Of a stretch of 64,000 nucleotides of DNA, positions 10,526 through 22,036 are shown in pieces (within the stretch, counting starts at the first letter, position 1; each line of letters opens with the position of its first letter). Source of the DNA: Picocystis sp. L7 (Eukaryota > Chlorophyta > Picocystophyceae > Picocystales > Picocystaceae); the NCBI GenBank assembly GCA_020975725.1, contig QXJR01000006.1, forward strand, positions 496,001 to 560,000, in the 5' to 3' direction. The position numbers and the translations under genes were made by a program. The notes under the pieces were generated by a model, which was given only the letters and a program-made list of their open reading frames with translations, had not been told where the DNA came from and ran no database searches.

Positions 10526-11409
10526 TGGCTCTCCGTCCCGATACTTCGGTCACCGGGACGGAGCCGGGAGCGCAACAGGCAGCCGCCCCGGTTACCAAAC
10601 TGAAGGAATGCATCAACCTGAATTCTGTTGCTAGCAACAGACCTAGGGGAGAGTTCCTTGCTGCTGAAACTTACTTTGGAAAACAATCACAAAAAATTAG
10701 GACTCAAGCTTATTTGGACACCCTGGCCAGCTACTCATTCATGAGCGAGCGCTTGTACGATAGTTTGCGACAGGCCGACCCAGAAGGGGTGTCATGGGAG
10801 TGCACAACAGCGTCCTACGATTACAGCGTGGCTGTAGGCCAGAAGGTCCACACTGCCCCAGTAATCAGGGCTGCATTCTCAATCGACGGGTTCCGAACTC
10901 GCATCGAGTTCGGAGTGGCTCCGTTAGAAACCTTTGACTGCATATTGGGGGCAAACTTTTGCCACCAGTACCTGGAGGCCTTGGACTGGCCCCAACATCG
11001 GATGATCCTGCGCGATAGCAACAGCACAAAACATACTGTCTACGGCGATCAGCAGTTCATCGCTTCTCGCAAACTGGACCTGATTGTGCCTCGAAGCGAG
11101 GCCCGACAAGCAGTCAAACATCCTGGTTGTCTATTGCTGATGATGCAACCACTGGATGCAAGCAAAGAACTAGTTGAGGAAGAGACTGACTTGACCCACA
11201 TGCGAAGTCAAGTCAGCGATGAATGTCCGTTGGACGAAACAGACCAGGCACGTCTGGACGATCTCCTGAATGTACGCTACAAGCATTTGTTTGAACCACG
11301 TGTCGAACCGCCACCGGAGCGAGTACCCGGAGAAGCCTTTAAAATACAGCTGGTAGAAGGGGCGACCCCGCAGTACAGGAACTACTACAGGTTGTCTCCA
11401 CATCAATAG
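10525..11409 (+). pseudogene. Protease region and start of pol, Ty3 element 1
   Basis: Open segment of about 295 codons between gag and reverse transcriptase. It matches the retropepsin position and has a recognisable fold pattern: an AYLDTLASYSF region where the active-site loop lies, and IEFGVAPLETFDCILGANF resembling the conserved GxDxL-type end of Ty3 proteases (compare the second Ty3 element, where the DTGATHNF and ILGMDF-type motifs are clearer). The end of the segment, ERVPGEAFKIQLVEGATPQY, is the standard linker into the RT domain. Part of a fossil element; see the element entry for its state. Confidence 0.7.
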
Positions 11410-11439
11410 GCAGCCCTGAAGGAGCTGATTGCTGAATAT

Positions 11440-14400
11440 GTGGACGCCGGAAAGATGAATCTGTGTGCAGGATCCAGTTGGGGAGCTCCTGTCATTCTGG
11501 TACCGAAGAAAGACGGTGGCTGGAGGGTAGTATTCGACTACCGTTTGCTCAACAGCGTCACGGTTAAGGATAGATACCCTCTGCCCCGTATTGATGATTA
11601 CTTGCAGAGCCTGCGCGGAGCAAAGTATTTTTCCTCTTTGGATGCGTTGGACGGGTTTCACCAGATTCGCGTGGACCCAGCGGACATCGACAAAACTGCT
11701 GTGGTAACTCCATTCGGATCGTACGTATGGAAAGTCATGCCCATGGGAGCAGCCAACGCCCCGGCAATGTTCCAGCGCATGATGAATAGAGTGTTTGGAC
11801 ACCTCCTATTTCTGAAGGTGTACATGGACGATATCCTCGTTCACTCGGAAACGAAACAGGAACACTTCCAACACCTGGAAGAGTTCTTTACAACCTGTGA
11901 ACAAGCCGATATCCGCCTCAAACGATCCAAATGCCACTTCTTCAGAAGCACTTTGGAATGGGTTGGCTTTCGCATTCGCGACGGTCAGTTGGCTTGTACA
12001 GCCCACCTGGTGTCTAAGATCCAGCACTTTGCACGCCCGCAGACCCAGCGAGAAAACATGGCCTTTCTGGGACTGTGCCAGTTTTACATGCGCTTTGTGC
12101 CCCATTATGCTGAGCTCGCTGCACCGCTTACTGAATTAAATCAAGCATCGCTGAAGCATGCCTTCGCTTCATACTGGAAACAGCCCCAAGAAGAAGCTTT
12201 CCGTAACATGGTCAAAGCTCTCACGTCCGCACCAGTTCTGGCTCTTTTCGATGAAGATCGATCCATTCGCATCGAAACAGACGCCTCCGACATAGGCATG
12301 GGTGCTGCCCTCATGCAGCAGGCTTGCAATGGTGATTGGCGCCCCGTCGAATACTGGTCGAAGAAATTCAACACCGCTCAGCAGAATTATCACCCTGCTG
12401 AGAAGGAGACGTGCGCCATACTGTACGCACTGCAGCACTGGCGGCATCTCCTCTTTGGTCAGCAGTTTACCGTGCTAACGGACAACAAAGCCAGCCAGTT
12501 CTTGGGTAGCAAAGCTACCGAACAGCTATCGCCACGAGAAATGCGCTGGATCGAAAAGCTTGCGTACTTTGCACCCTTTACGATTGAATACAGGCCTGGA
12601 TCAGAAAACATCGGCCCGGACTATTTGTCACGGCACTCCGCAAAAGTAAAGGATGCAAACACCCTTTGTATCCTCGATCTCTGTGCTGGCATGGGAACCA
12701 CACTGCGGGCATTGGAGCTGATCATTCCTACCACATCCGACGTGGTACTGGATTACATTGCAGTTGAATCCGATCCGGACTGTCGTAGCGTAATATCCCG
12801 CGTGTTCCACCAGGTTCGCCTTTCCAGGCCCGGCCTGTTTACCAGGAAGGATATTTTCCGCTATGGCAATGACGTCACAACTCTGGTGCACAGAAGAAAA
12901 CTGCCCCAAGTGCATCTCATGGTCGCTGGCGTGCCGTGTCAGCCCTTCTCCAGGGCCAACACCAATGCATCAAAACCTTCATTGGGTCTGTACGACACGC
13001 GCGAACTCTCTACAGCCGTGGCCCAACTACACAACAAGCTGGGGCATCCAGATTATGTGCTGGAATGCACCCCCTTTGCTGCTCACCTACAAGCTCATCT
13101 GGAACAGATCACCGATTGGTTTGGTGAGCCAATGCTGGAAGACATGTCCCACTACAGTGCCCAAGCGCGCACACGATTGTGCTGGACTTCTTTCCCAAGT
13201 CAACGAGGAAATGCGCTGGACCTCGCCCAGCTTCCCGTTACTTGGCAAGACTGCCTGGATGATGGGGCGCGAGTACCCCTGGACGCAATACATCAGCCCC
13301 GCACCAAATGCCCAACGCTGATGGCTAGCGCACGGTCCCACAGCGACCGACTGCGCTCTACCTGGGTACGCGGAACCGACGGGAAACCACGCCCGCTGTC
13401 TACCGGCGAACGTGAACGTCTCGTTGGCATGCAGACTGGTGACACTGCTGCAAAGAATGTCAGTGATGCCAGTCGACGACGTATGTGCGGCAACGCCTTC
13501 CCTGTGGGATGGATTGCTCACATGCTGTCTCAATGGCTGAACCACACACGGACGCTTCGACCGCTAGCTAGCCGCAGTCCTGCTGGGACTGTGTGTGGTT
13601 CTATCGCGTCTATCACAACTCCACAGCCAACGCAGTCCTCACTACATTCTGCTGCAGTTGACTCGCCCTCCATCCTGGAGCGTATTCGCCACGCTGCCCA
13701 AGCTGATTCCACGTACCAGGACATCTTACGACAGCCACCTGCAGGGTACAAGGTCCAAGACTCACTCTTGTTTGCCCCAACAGAGAACAAACAATGGTCA
13801 TTGGTTATACCGGCAGATAACTCTGTGAGGCAGGAATTGCTGCACATGATCCATGACCCACGACACTTTGGCGTGACACGTACACATGCTGACGCTGTTC
13901 GTCACTTTACATGGGACAACATGAAATCCCACATTGAACATTTTGTCGCCCGGTGTCCTGTTTGCCAGCTCCAAAAACCTGGGAATCGTTCGCGACATTC
14001 TTCGTTATGTCCAGAATTACAATTTCACCCATACCCGTTCCATACGGTAGTAATGGACATGGTCGAGAATCTACCGCTCACAGCTCAGGGTCATAATGCT
14101 GTCCTGACGGTTGTCGACCGATTTACAAAGTATGCGATTTATGTGCCGATCCATTCAACCTGGAGCGCACATCGCCAAGCGCAGCTTCTGATGGATCACC
14201 TGGTTTATCGGTATCACACACCGGTACACATCCATACGGACAATGGGCCTGCCTATCGTGCGCTGTTCAAAGCATTCTGCGCTGCATTGAACATCCGTCA
14301 CGTTACAGGTACCCCTTATCACTCTCAGTCACAGGGAGGAGCCGAGCGTCAGCATCGCACGCTACTCCAAACTTTACGTACAACCTGTACTGATAAACAT

Positions 14401-15510
14401 CAATGGGACGCATACCTTCAGGCAGCAGCGCACGCTTATAATGACTCCGTGCATTCAGTAACCAAGCATTCTCCCTTTGCACTGCTTTTTGGATGTTCAT
14501 CCAGGCTACCTTGGCACTTGCAGCTTCCTACTACAGGTGCTGCTGCTACAGATCTTACAGTTGACAGCTTCGATACGCGCATATCAGACCTGCTGGACCG
14601 CCATCGCAGAGTCTACGAAGCCGTCCTACAGGAACTGGTTCAAGGCGCTCGTCGCATGCAAACGGCCACTGCGAAGCGACGGATAAAATCCTTCCAACAG
14701 GGAGACAAGGTAAAAGTGCAGTATGGACTCAAAGGTCCTACTGACAAACACAAATTAGATCCATACTATGTGGGGCCATACACAATCAAGAAAGTTCTAC
14801 AGAATGGTGCTTATCAATTGGACTTACCACCTGGATCGGCGTTTTCTGATCGCATTCACGCTGACCGCATTGAACCTTGGGTGGATTCAGACCTCACCTT
14901 GTTTCCAATGGATGAACATCTGCAGCCTGCCCGTGCACCGTTACCGGATACATTGGATATGCAGACCAATTCTGCAACGTATCGCATCCGCCGTTTTCTG
15001 CTGCGCGACTACGCAACCTTTCCCACACAACCGGTGCGGTACTGGGTCGAAATCTCCCTGGCTGATTCATCGCAACGCTTCTTTTGGACCGACGAAACTG
15101 CAGCCTTGCTTGAAGAGTTTCTGCCACTTGAGGAAGCCAATGGATGCATACCTGAACAAGGAATTAGCCCCAGCAACTACAATGCTGTGTTCACACACAA
15201 GAAGACAGCTTACCTTCAATCACCCAGTCCCATCATGGTCAACACCTGGACCTTCACCAACTTGCCGTTCCAGACTCGGCGCCGCCCCAGATTTATCGTA
15301 CCCACCGAGTTGGCAGGACAAGTGGTTCAGGAACTCTTTCATACACCCGATCGATCGGATCCAGCCTACTTCCAAGGCTTGGTTGACAGCATTGAAGACG
15401 GGCTACACAAAATCATATGGACTGACGGTAAGATTGACTACTACCTGGGAGAGCAAGTACGAGCCATGGTCTATGACCCCGTGGCATGCGTATATGACTT
15501 CCAACTGTGA
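11440..15510 (+). CDS. Ty3 pol: RT, RNase H, DNMT3-like methyltransferase, integrase, C-terminal extension
   Basis: A 1356-codon open frame. In order: reverse transcriptase with FDYRLLNS, MPMGAANAPAMFQ and the YMDD box near 11821; RNase H with ETDASDIGMGAAL near 12271; a cytosine-C5 methyltransferase domain at about 12650-13540; the integrase zinc finger (H-x-H, then CPVCQ near 13955); the integrase DDE core (VMDM near 14050, TDNGP near 14235, E in GGAERQHR near 14340); an SH3-like GPF/GPY region (VGPYTIKKVL near 14770); and about 210 further residues with no chromodomain. The methyltransferase is in phase with its neighbours. This product would copy, integrate and perhaps methylate DNA of the element or its target. 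Confidence 0.9.
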   Translation: MDAGKMNLCAGSSWGAPVILVPKKDGGWRVVFDYRLLNSVTVKDRYPLPRIDDYLQSLRGAKYFSSLDALDGFHQIRVDPADIDKTAVVTPFGSYVWKVMPMGAANAPAMFQRMMNRVFGHLLFLKVYMDDILVHSETKQEHFQHLEEFFTTCEQADIRLKRSKCHFFRSTLEWVGFRIRDGQLACTAHLVSKIQHFARPQTQRENMAFLGLCQFYMRFVPHYAELAAPLTELNQASLKHAFASYWKQPQEEAFRNMVKALTSAPVLALFDEDRSIRIETDASDIGMGAALMQQACNGDWRPVEYWSKKFNTAQQNYHPAEKETCAILYALQHWRHLLFGQQFTVLTDNKASQFLGSKATEQLSPREMRWIEKLAYFAPFTIEYRPGSENIGPDYLSRHSAKVKDANTLCILDLCAGMGTTLRALELIIPTTSDVVLDYIAVESDPDCRSVISRVFHQVRLSRPGLFTRKDIFRYGNDVTTLVHRRKLPQVHLMVAGVPCQPFSRANTNASKPSLGLYDTRELSTAVAQLHNKLGHPDYVLECTPFAAHLQAHLEQITDWFGEPMLEDMSHYSAQARTRLCWTSFPSQRGNALDLAQLPVTWQDCLDDGARVPLDAIHQPRTKCPTLMASARSHSDRLRSTWVRGTDGKPRPLSTGERERLVGMQTGDTAAKNVSDASRRRMCGNAFPVGWIAHMLSQWLNHTRTLRPLASRSPAGTVCGSIASITTPQPTQSSLHSAAVDSPSILERIRHAAQADSTYQDILRQPPAGYKVQDSLLFAPTENKQWSLVIPADNSVRQELLHMIHDPRHFGVTRTHADAVRHFTWDNMKSHIEHFVARCPVCQLQKPGNRSRHSSLCPELQFHPYPFHTVVMDMVENLPLTAQGHNAVLTVVDRFTKYAIYVPIHSTWSAHRQAQLLMDHLVYRYHTPVHIHTDNGPAYRALFKAFCAALNIRHVTGTPYHSQSQGGAERQHRTLLQTLRTTCTDKHQWDAYLQAAAHAYNDSVHSVTKHSPFALLFGCSSRLPWHLQLPTTGAAATDLTVDSFDTRISDLLDRHRRVYEAVLQELVQGARRMQTATAKRRIKSFQQGDKVKVQYGLKGPTDKHKLDPYYVGPYTIKKVLQNGAYQLDLPPGSAFSDRIHADRIEPWVDSDLTLFPMDEHLQPARAPLPDTLDMQTNSATYRIRRFLLRDYATFPTQPVRYWVEISLADSSQRFFWTDETAALLEEFLPLEEANGCIPEQGISPSNYNAVFTHKKTAYLQSPSPIMVNTWTFTNLPFQTRRRPRFIVPTELAGQVVQELFHTPDRSDPAYFQGLVDSIEDGLHKIIWTDGKIDYYLGEQVRAMVYDPVACVYDFQL
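12650..13540 (+). other. DNMT3-like cytosine-C5 DNA methyltransferase domain inside pol
   Basis: About 297 residues with the C5-methyltransferase motifs in order: motif I LDLCAGMGTT (SAM binding, near 12672), motif IV VAGVPCQPFS with the Pro-Cys nucleophile pair (near 12925), an ECTPF segment at the place of motif VI, motif VIII SAQARTRLCW (near 13155), and motif IX-X around RRRMCGNAFPVGWIAHML (near 13480). The phrases LGLYDTRELS, SA-x2-R-x-RLCW-x2-FP and the end block with SDASRRRMCG resemble DNMT3-type enzymes more than DNMT1 or typical bacterial Dcm. No regulatory PWWP or ADD domain is attached. It lies exactly between RNase H and the integrase zinc finger. Confidence 0.88.
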
Positions 15511-15537
15511 TGCGGCATTCGCCGGGAACCGGGAGAG

Positions 15538-16293
15538 TGTTGCACAGGGCAGGATCCCCCCTACGATGGGACCCGGTGCTTGACAAAGATCCTTGTCAAG
15601 CAGTAGCTTAGATAAGCGAGCTTGGAGCTTGCTGTGAATCGCTGGATATCAAGTCAGGTACAGGACGGGTAACCCCTCCCCAACTGGACGAGTGCGACTC
15701 AGGACCTGGGAAGGCGGGGGATGGGAAGCCCTTGGTACCCCGGTCCGAGGGTACGAGGGATCTCCCCAATACCAGCCGTCCGGATAGACCCAGGGCGAAC
15801 CCGATGAAGCCCAGGCTCAGTTCGGGGCAACCCTAGGAGACTCGGGCAGAAGGGGGGACCGGATCCCCCCGAATCTCCCGAGGTCGATCGAAGGGTGGGG
15901 AAGCACCCTGGGGATCTGGGTCACGTCCTTGCCTGTCGTACAACCGTCCGATGAGGGCGACAGGGCCACGTGACCACCAGGCGCCCCATGGAGATAAGGG
16001 TACCACCCTGAACCGCTGCTGGTTTGAGGGCCTACTTGAGGCCCCCCTCACTTGACTTGAAAATAGACTTTTGCCTTGACGACTTCTCAAGTGCGTGCCT
16101 CCACCAACCACGAGCTTGCTGCGGCTTCTCAACACCGCCAAGACTCGCACAAGTCAGCAGGAGCCGTCCCACAGGGCTGACGCTCCACAAACGCGCCCTT
16201 CAAGGCGTTTCCATCCTCTTCCCTTGGCATCTTGGCCGCCTTGAGGCCCAAACGTGTGTGAATTGGCAGTGTCTCCACGGACGCTGTGCAATA
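15538..16293 (+). repeat. 3' LTR of Ty3 element 1
   Basis: 756 bp, the same length as the 5' LTR with about seven differences. It is followed at once by the GTTC target duplication. Confidence 0.93.
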
Positions 16294-16404
16294 GTTCTAA
16301 AGCATGTACTTCGTCGTACTCGAAATAATGCGATACCAATACTTTGAACATGGTATATCTAGGGTATCAAGCGCGCTTGCCGGTTGGTATTCGTACGAAT
16401 CCCC

Positions 16405-19285
16405 ATGTGTCCTATATATAGGATAATGAGGGTGTTATTGACCAATTTATAGGCCAATCTTCCCAATAAGAACGCTTTTATGCAAATTGCCCAACTTAGA
16501 TGAGAGAATTGATGCCTAGATACCCAAGAGATGTTCCAATCATGGGACGGAATTCCGATGAGCAAGTTTAGTATTGGTTTTCGCGCTGTCGAACCGAGAA
16601 GGAAGCCCTACGGAGTTTCGTACGTGATTGCGCATGGCTCCGCGACGGAAGCATCGCCGAGAGCCACAACCAAACCCGCTCATTGGGGCGCGCAATCGCA
16701 ATCCGGTAACAGAGTTTGGCTTCAAATGGGCTCGAGAAGCGCACGGGGAGGCGTGGAAAGAAATGTGGTACGATGGGGTCGTGCTCTGTATCCTACATTT
16801 ATGCACGAACGAGGAATAGGCCATCGTTCGCTGCCACACGCCGAGCGTTGCGACGGAGGAACGGCCGGTCACCAAGGAAGCACTTTACCTTTACATGGTC
16901 AACGAACCACCGCCGAAAGAAGAACCACGGCGCGCGGCCCTCCGATAGAAAAACCCCGCTGGAACGGATGTTGGTGTAGACGAGGACCTCCTACCTCCAG
17001 CCACGGAGGTGCTAGCAGAGGAACCCTTCCTCGACATCTTGGAGTGCGCAACACTCCACGGGAAGGTTTGGATTCTCTTGGACATGGCGTTGAAACAAAC
17101 GAAGCTGCTGGAAAAGATTCTTGAGTGGTGTGGGAAGAGCACTAGGCTCACGTGACGGTCGACGGATGTGCAGCCAATGGCATGATTGACAGGCAGCAAG
17201 GCTATGCCTCGCCTTCGTCCTACATACTAGAGCCTTTTCGTGAGACAAAGGCGTTGCAATATTTCCTACGCTTCTTCCCGCACGAGTTATTGCCTGATTG
17301 GGTTGCAGAGATCAGGAGGCGTGGTCAAAGCAAGTACAACACACCAGGTGACAATTTCTTGTCTTACGATAGAGAGTGTACACTTGGTGTGTTGTTGAGG
17401 GTGTTTGGGTGCTTCGTGTACATGTTGTTGCACCTTGGACACCGCAAAAAGTCCTCCTGGCAGGTGATTGATGTGGAGAAGGACCCACTGGCGGTCTAGT
17501 TTGACTTGAACAAGTTCCTCTGCAGGAGGGACTTTGACCGCATCTTGGATTTTTTGGCAGACAGTGTGCCAAAATACACAGCGGAGCGAGGAACGCGAGA
17601 GGACAGACTTGAGCAAGCTGGAGCTTGCAAGGGACCCATAGGCATCGAGTATACACTACAGGGTGATCCTCGTTGGGAAGTGCGGAGGTTCAAGGATGCA
17701 TGGAATGCACATGCGTCCCGGCATTACTCTCCAAGCTGGCTAGTGGTTGTGAACGAGTCCGTGTTGAAATGGATGGGCAGGTATATGCGCTCTGGGATGT
17801 TTTTGCGCAGGAAGCCTGACGACCTAGACAAGGAGCTCAAAACTATGTGTGATGGGCTAACCGGTGTTTGATTTTGCATGGAACCTGTGAATGGAGGCCT
17901 GATGAAGGAGGAGTTCTTTGCAGAATTTGGCACCACAACGGCAACCACCCTCAGGCTGATGAAGCCGTTCTTTGGCAGTGGGCATGTCTGCCTTGGTGAC
18001 AGCTGGTTTGGGTCAGTCAAGACATGCTGTGCGTTGCTGGAGCGCGGTGTGTACTCCGTGTTGAATGTGAAAACAGCACACAGGGTTATCCCAAGGTTGC
18101 ACTTCAACGTCTCCTTTCGAGTGAGCCCAACCAACCTGGACTGACTGTTTGCATTCCAGGAGAAGTCTTTGTGCGCAGGACCCGCACCTTGATCAAGGCA
18201 ATTGCCCATCGTGGGCCTGCTGGTGTACCACTTTGCTTGGTGTCTTCCTGCTTCACCACACAGCCAGCAGGCACCATGAAGTACATGATCAAGCATCCAA
18301 CGGACACCACTCATCTAATGGCAAAGCAAATCCCAGTAGATGAGACAACGCAGATGTACAGATCCAAGTACAGCATTGTGGACCAGCACAACCGTTTGCG
18401 AACAGGTAGCGTTGCGTTCCACGACATGTGGAAAACGCACGACTTTCGAATTCGCGAGTTGAGTGAGCTGATTGGATTGGCGGAGGTGAACACCTTCCTG
18501 CTCATGCGTGCAAACGAAACAAGGGCAGGTGCGACAGAAGCAGTGCCGGATGCTCCTCGCAAAGGAGCTGCTGGAGAATCCGTGGATAATGGCAGAGTTG
18601 GAGACGGAGAGGCAGCAAGCTCTCCGTCTACGTCCGTTGATCGCTTCGATGGGTAATTTGGGTGGAGGAAGTGGACACCGTCTGGTGGCACTTGAGGAAG
18701 TGATGAGGACGAGTGGCGAAGACACGCAAGTGAGGAAGGTGACGCAGCGACGCTGCGTCATGTGCGGTAGGAATGCCTCGGCAGCATGCCAGGCATGTCA
18801 CAAGCCAAGCGAAGGCATCGTTGCCTACCTCTGTGGGCCATACACGGGCCGTGATTGCGTTGCACTGCACATGGCGGGAGTCCCCTCTAGGCGACGCCGG
18901 AGGGTGTCGGGGGCGGACGTGCACACACCTGCACCGGCCCGTCTGATGCGAGGTCGGAGGCGTAGCTCCACAGAGTAATAGGTCCAAACGTTGACCTCCT
19001 AAGCTTTCAAATGAGCCGTGCCACGCGACGTGGGATTGCGCGATGCGTGTACACGGACCGCGCAAAGTTGGGCGCTATTGTCCTATGGGTCGACGAAGGG
19101 TCGGACGTACGGGGCGTTGGACGACGACATGAGGCATCTCTTTGTACATGCGCATGGAATTAGAACCTTCGAAGAGTTTGCTACACGTCCTAGGACGCGC
19201 GAAAGAAACGCGCATGGTTATGGTAGCGAACATGCGGCAAACTTCATTGTTGCCAATTGTCCTATATAGGACAATGAGCTGGGGA
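16405..19285 (+). mobile_element. piggyBac-like DNA transposon, decayed
   Basis: The region between two matching palindromic sites (TCCTATATATAGGA near 16411 and ATTGTCCTATATAGGACAAT at about 19256-19275) holds a piggyBac-type transposase. The palindromes give short inverted ends of the form CCTATATAGGAYAAT. They may be the element termini, though no TTAA duplication was found. The element lies directly next to Ty3 element 1. It is old, judging by the state of its transposase. Confidence 0.55.
17152..18978 (+). pseudogene. piggyBac-like transposase (DDE_Tnp_1_7), broken
   Basis: Recognised by the run of landmarks: YSPSWLVVVNESVLKWMGR followed by KP (first catalytic region), LGDSWFGSVKTC (second Asp), a third region YSIVDQHNRLR, then the helical end LSELIGLAEVNTFLL, and a C-terminal Cys-rich finger RRCVMCG, CQACH, LCG, DC-x-ALH near 18750-18870. 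That finger is typical of piggyBac proteins and binds the ends. The copy has about two in-frame stops (near 17498 and 17869) and two frame changes (near 18080-18110 and 18510-18560). The first catalytic Asp reads as Asn in this copy. It is clearly a pseudogene. An open frame at 16531-17124 upstream may be its N-terminal part but has no recognisable motif. Confidence 0.75.
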
Positions 19286-21382
19286 TTTACGCATATTTGC
19301 CAAATTAGGTAGTAAATAGATTGTTATCTATGAAGTCCAAAGAATATATTTCGACTTAGACCAAAGCAAGAAGAAGTCTTTAAAAAGTCTTGAAAGATAC
19401 GGTCTTGCGCATTGGATGCAGCAGGTAGGTGGTGAGGTTTCTATGTGCCGTAAGCAAAGACCTCTCTTAGATTTCCAGCACTTCCCATATCTCGCACCTT
19501 TGAACCTACTTCAAGATGGTATACTTCACAAGGTGATTCTAGCAATGTAGGGTACGATGGGACTGATTCCACTGTCGAGCTTTAGGAACCTAACGAGCGA
19601 GTCGCATACACTTGTTCCAAATAGGAAGAGGTCGAACATATTTAGATGGTCGGTGAAAAGAAGGCTTTTGCGATTTCGGACATGACACAATTATGGGGGG
19701 CGCGCTAGTTCTACGAAGTGCATCATGCTTCTTTCAAAGGTAGCATAGGTGCACACTACGTGGTTGGCACTAAGATTAGGCTTTGCGATATAAGTGCGAA
19801 AGAAACATTAAGCACTCAAAGAAGAGGACCAATCTTTCCCAAGCAGGCATCGAATGCCAGGGAGCAAGTTAAGACTTCTCGTTTGGGGCAGTGACCTTCA
19901 AGGATTTTAAGGGGCCTACCAAACATCTCTTCCAATAACGTAAGACTCGTCCATACGCAATGAGTGTAGTATCATACTTTTCAACAAATATTGTCGCGTT
20001 CAATGATAGAACGGTTGTATCACAAATAATGCAAAATCTGGTAATCAACTTTGAGCTCCAAGCCTGACAAGTTGTTGTGATGGATCCAAATTTTGTCGTG
20101 TACATTTTAAATGTTCCTTTTAGTCTAGTTCGAAAATCGTTTGATCGATTACAAGTCTCGTAGAAGAGCGAAAGTGCACAAGTTTATGGAATAGCTCAAC
20201 CACTGATCCACTTGATCTTACCCACGTGTTGCACAACTGAGATTGAACGAATTTCATGGATCGTTTGCTAACCTATGTACATAGCGATGGCCTTCCCCTA
20301 TGAGTCGTCTCTAGGGAATAGCACGTGTAAGCGATCTGAAAGTTCCATCAAAAGCGTTTATGATAGTCGATCTGCGATATTTGCGTCAAATTAAGCATTT
20401 TTGAGATCAGTGGGTCATGACAAGAAAGCATGTAATTCTTGTGGGATGAGGTAATGCTTCCATATCTACAATTGCACCCAAGGGTGTTCCGTAACCTTTT
20501 TTGTCCAAGTAGGAACATCGCATACTTGTGCCGTATAGAGTGCACAACGCACTTCCAATTGTGAAGCCGAAATAAATCGCGCACTTTCAAATCAAGCAGA
20601 AAATGCCACCAATAGCGTTGATGTCGTGGCTGCTAAATTCCCGGCGATGGTAACTTTTGAGTTCGAAACTAGCACTGTAATCTTGTGTCACGGCACGTTT
20701 GCCTAAGTATCTTCATTACCACAAAAATACTGCAAGCAACGAGACATTCTAATGAAGAACATATGCCTACTCAGAAATGAATCGAGATACACTTGACCAT
20801 ACGGAATATGTGTGAGCATTGAATGTGCTTCCTATTCTTCACTCGAACTACCACCGAAACCCGTCACCCATACTCACCTCCTACAACCAAAATTATCAAA
20901 CACATACCATGACACTAGTATTTCTCACGAATCTAGGGCACAAAAAAATTGCAAATGTCATTTAGAGAATGCATAACCATGAGCGGATACCACGGCTTGA
21001 CTAGACGAGACTTGGTTCATTCATTTGCAAAAAAGGCTGCAAGATGAATTAGAATGATCGAATATCATGCTTGGTTCCTCCTCATGGTAGCATTTCTAGT
21101 TTCCAGAGATGTGGCTTTTCGTCGAAAATTCCACCTTCCATTTCAACTATGCCCACAGGCCTGTGCCCTTGTACGATGAAGTAGTGCATTGAAAGATGAA
21201 CAATGGCTTCGTAAAGCAAAGATAATTGGCTTTTCATACATTTGAATTGTTTTAACGGGTTGCCAACCAAGTTTAAATGCCCACATGAAATCGTGATAAG
21301 TGCAAGATCCGTCTTTGTCTTGTGAGGTAGTATAGAATTTGCGCACCGTACAAGTTGAAATCAAGTCGAATATGTTCCAAAG
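19286..21382. other. No gene recognised
   Basis: About 2.1 kb, AT-richer than the flanks, with no open frame longer than about 80 codons and no motif. I see no element ends. Confidence 0.6.
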
Positions 21383-21386
21383 CATC

Positions 21387-22032
21387 TGTTACGCCGGGTA
21401 AGCCTGACTCCTTTGAAGCCATGCTCTTCTTTGTACCACTAGCAGTTAGACACAAGACCCCAACTGCTGATCAGTTCATTGGACATCCCCCCGGACTAAT
21501 CTCTCGATTAGTCGACGAATTGACCGGGAGAACCGGGACTGAAAGGGACCTAGCCACGGGCGAATCTTTCGGAATCTTTCAAGGGACAACGAAGGGTGCG
21601 GATGTTGTCCGAATAGATTCGGTGAATCACAAGCTCAGTGCTGGACCGTCCGATCGGGACGCGGGGTCCACGTGACCACCAGCAACCGCTGGTTTGAGAG
21701 GGAGCTCCGCTTGGAGCGCTCCCTCCTATGGTGGCCCTTAGGGGAGCCATCCTTGCCTTGAAATAGAGAGAACTTGCTTGACCATCGAGAGCCACGTCGC
21801 CTCTCCCACGAGCTTGGCGCGCCATTTTTCACACGCCAACTGCTCTTGAAGACCACCGGAAGCTTTCTCGGGGTGTCCCTCTTGCTAGGGAGCCGAAGAA
21901 CCCCCCCTTCGCGAGAACAAAAAAGGAATCGCTTCAAGGCCCAACCGGCCTCTCCCACCTTCGCCCGTGGAAGCTCGAAGCTCATCAGAGCGAAACGTGT
22001 GTAAAAGTGCTCCTCACGGACGCTTTGTAACA
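21387..22032 (+). repeat. Solo LTR of a Ty3-like element
   Basis: 646 bp beginning TGTTACG and ending TTTGTAACA, which gives matching inverted ends. It is flanked by the 4-bp duplication CATC at 21383-21386 and 22033-22036. Its 3' half resembles the LTR of Ty3 element 1 in layout: GTGACCACC near the middle, a GGTTTGAG segment, CACGAGCTTG, and CACGGACGCTTTGTAA near the end. No internal sequence remains, so it probably arose by recombination between two LTRs. Confidence 0.75.
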
Positions 22033-22036
22033 CATC

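Larger units (their letters stand above)
8457..16297 (+). mobile_element. Ty3/gypsy retrotransposon 1, with DNMT3-like methyltransferase in pol
   Basis: A full-length LTR element. Two 756-bp LTRs begin TGTTGCAC, and a GTTC target duplication lies at 8457-8460 and 16294-16297. The order of parts is LTR, gag with coiled coil and CCHC knuckle, aspartic protease region, reverse transcriptase, RNase H, cytosine methyltransferase, integrase, C-terminal extension, LTR. RT before integrase places it in Ty3/gypsy. The LTRs differ at about 7 of 756 positions (about 99% identical), so the insertion is young. The coding region is not one clean frame and has about two breaks; the 1356-codon pol part is open. 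Confidence 0.93.
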
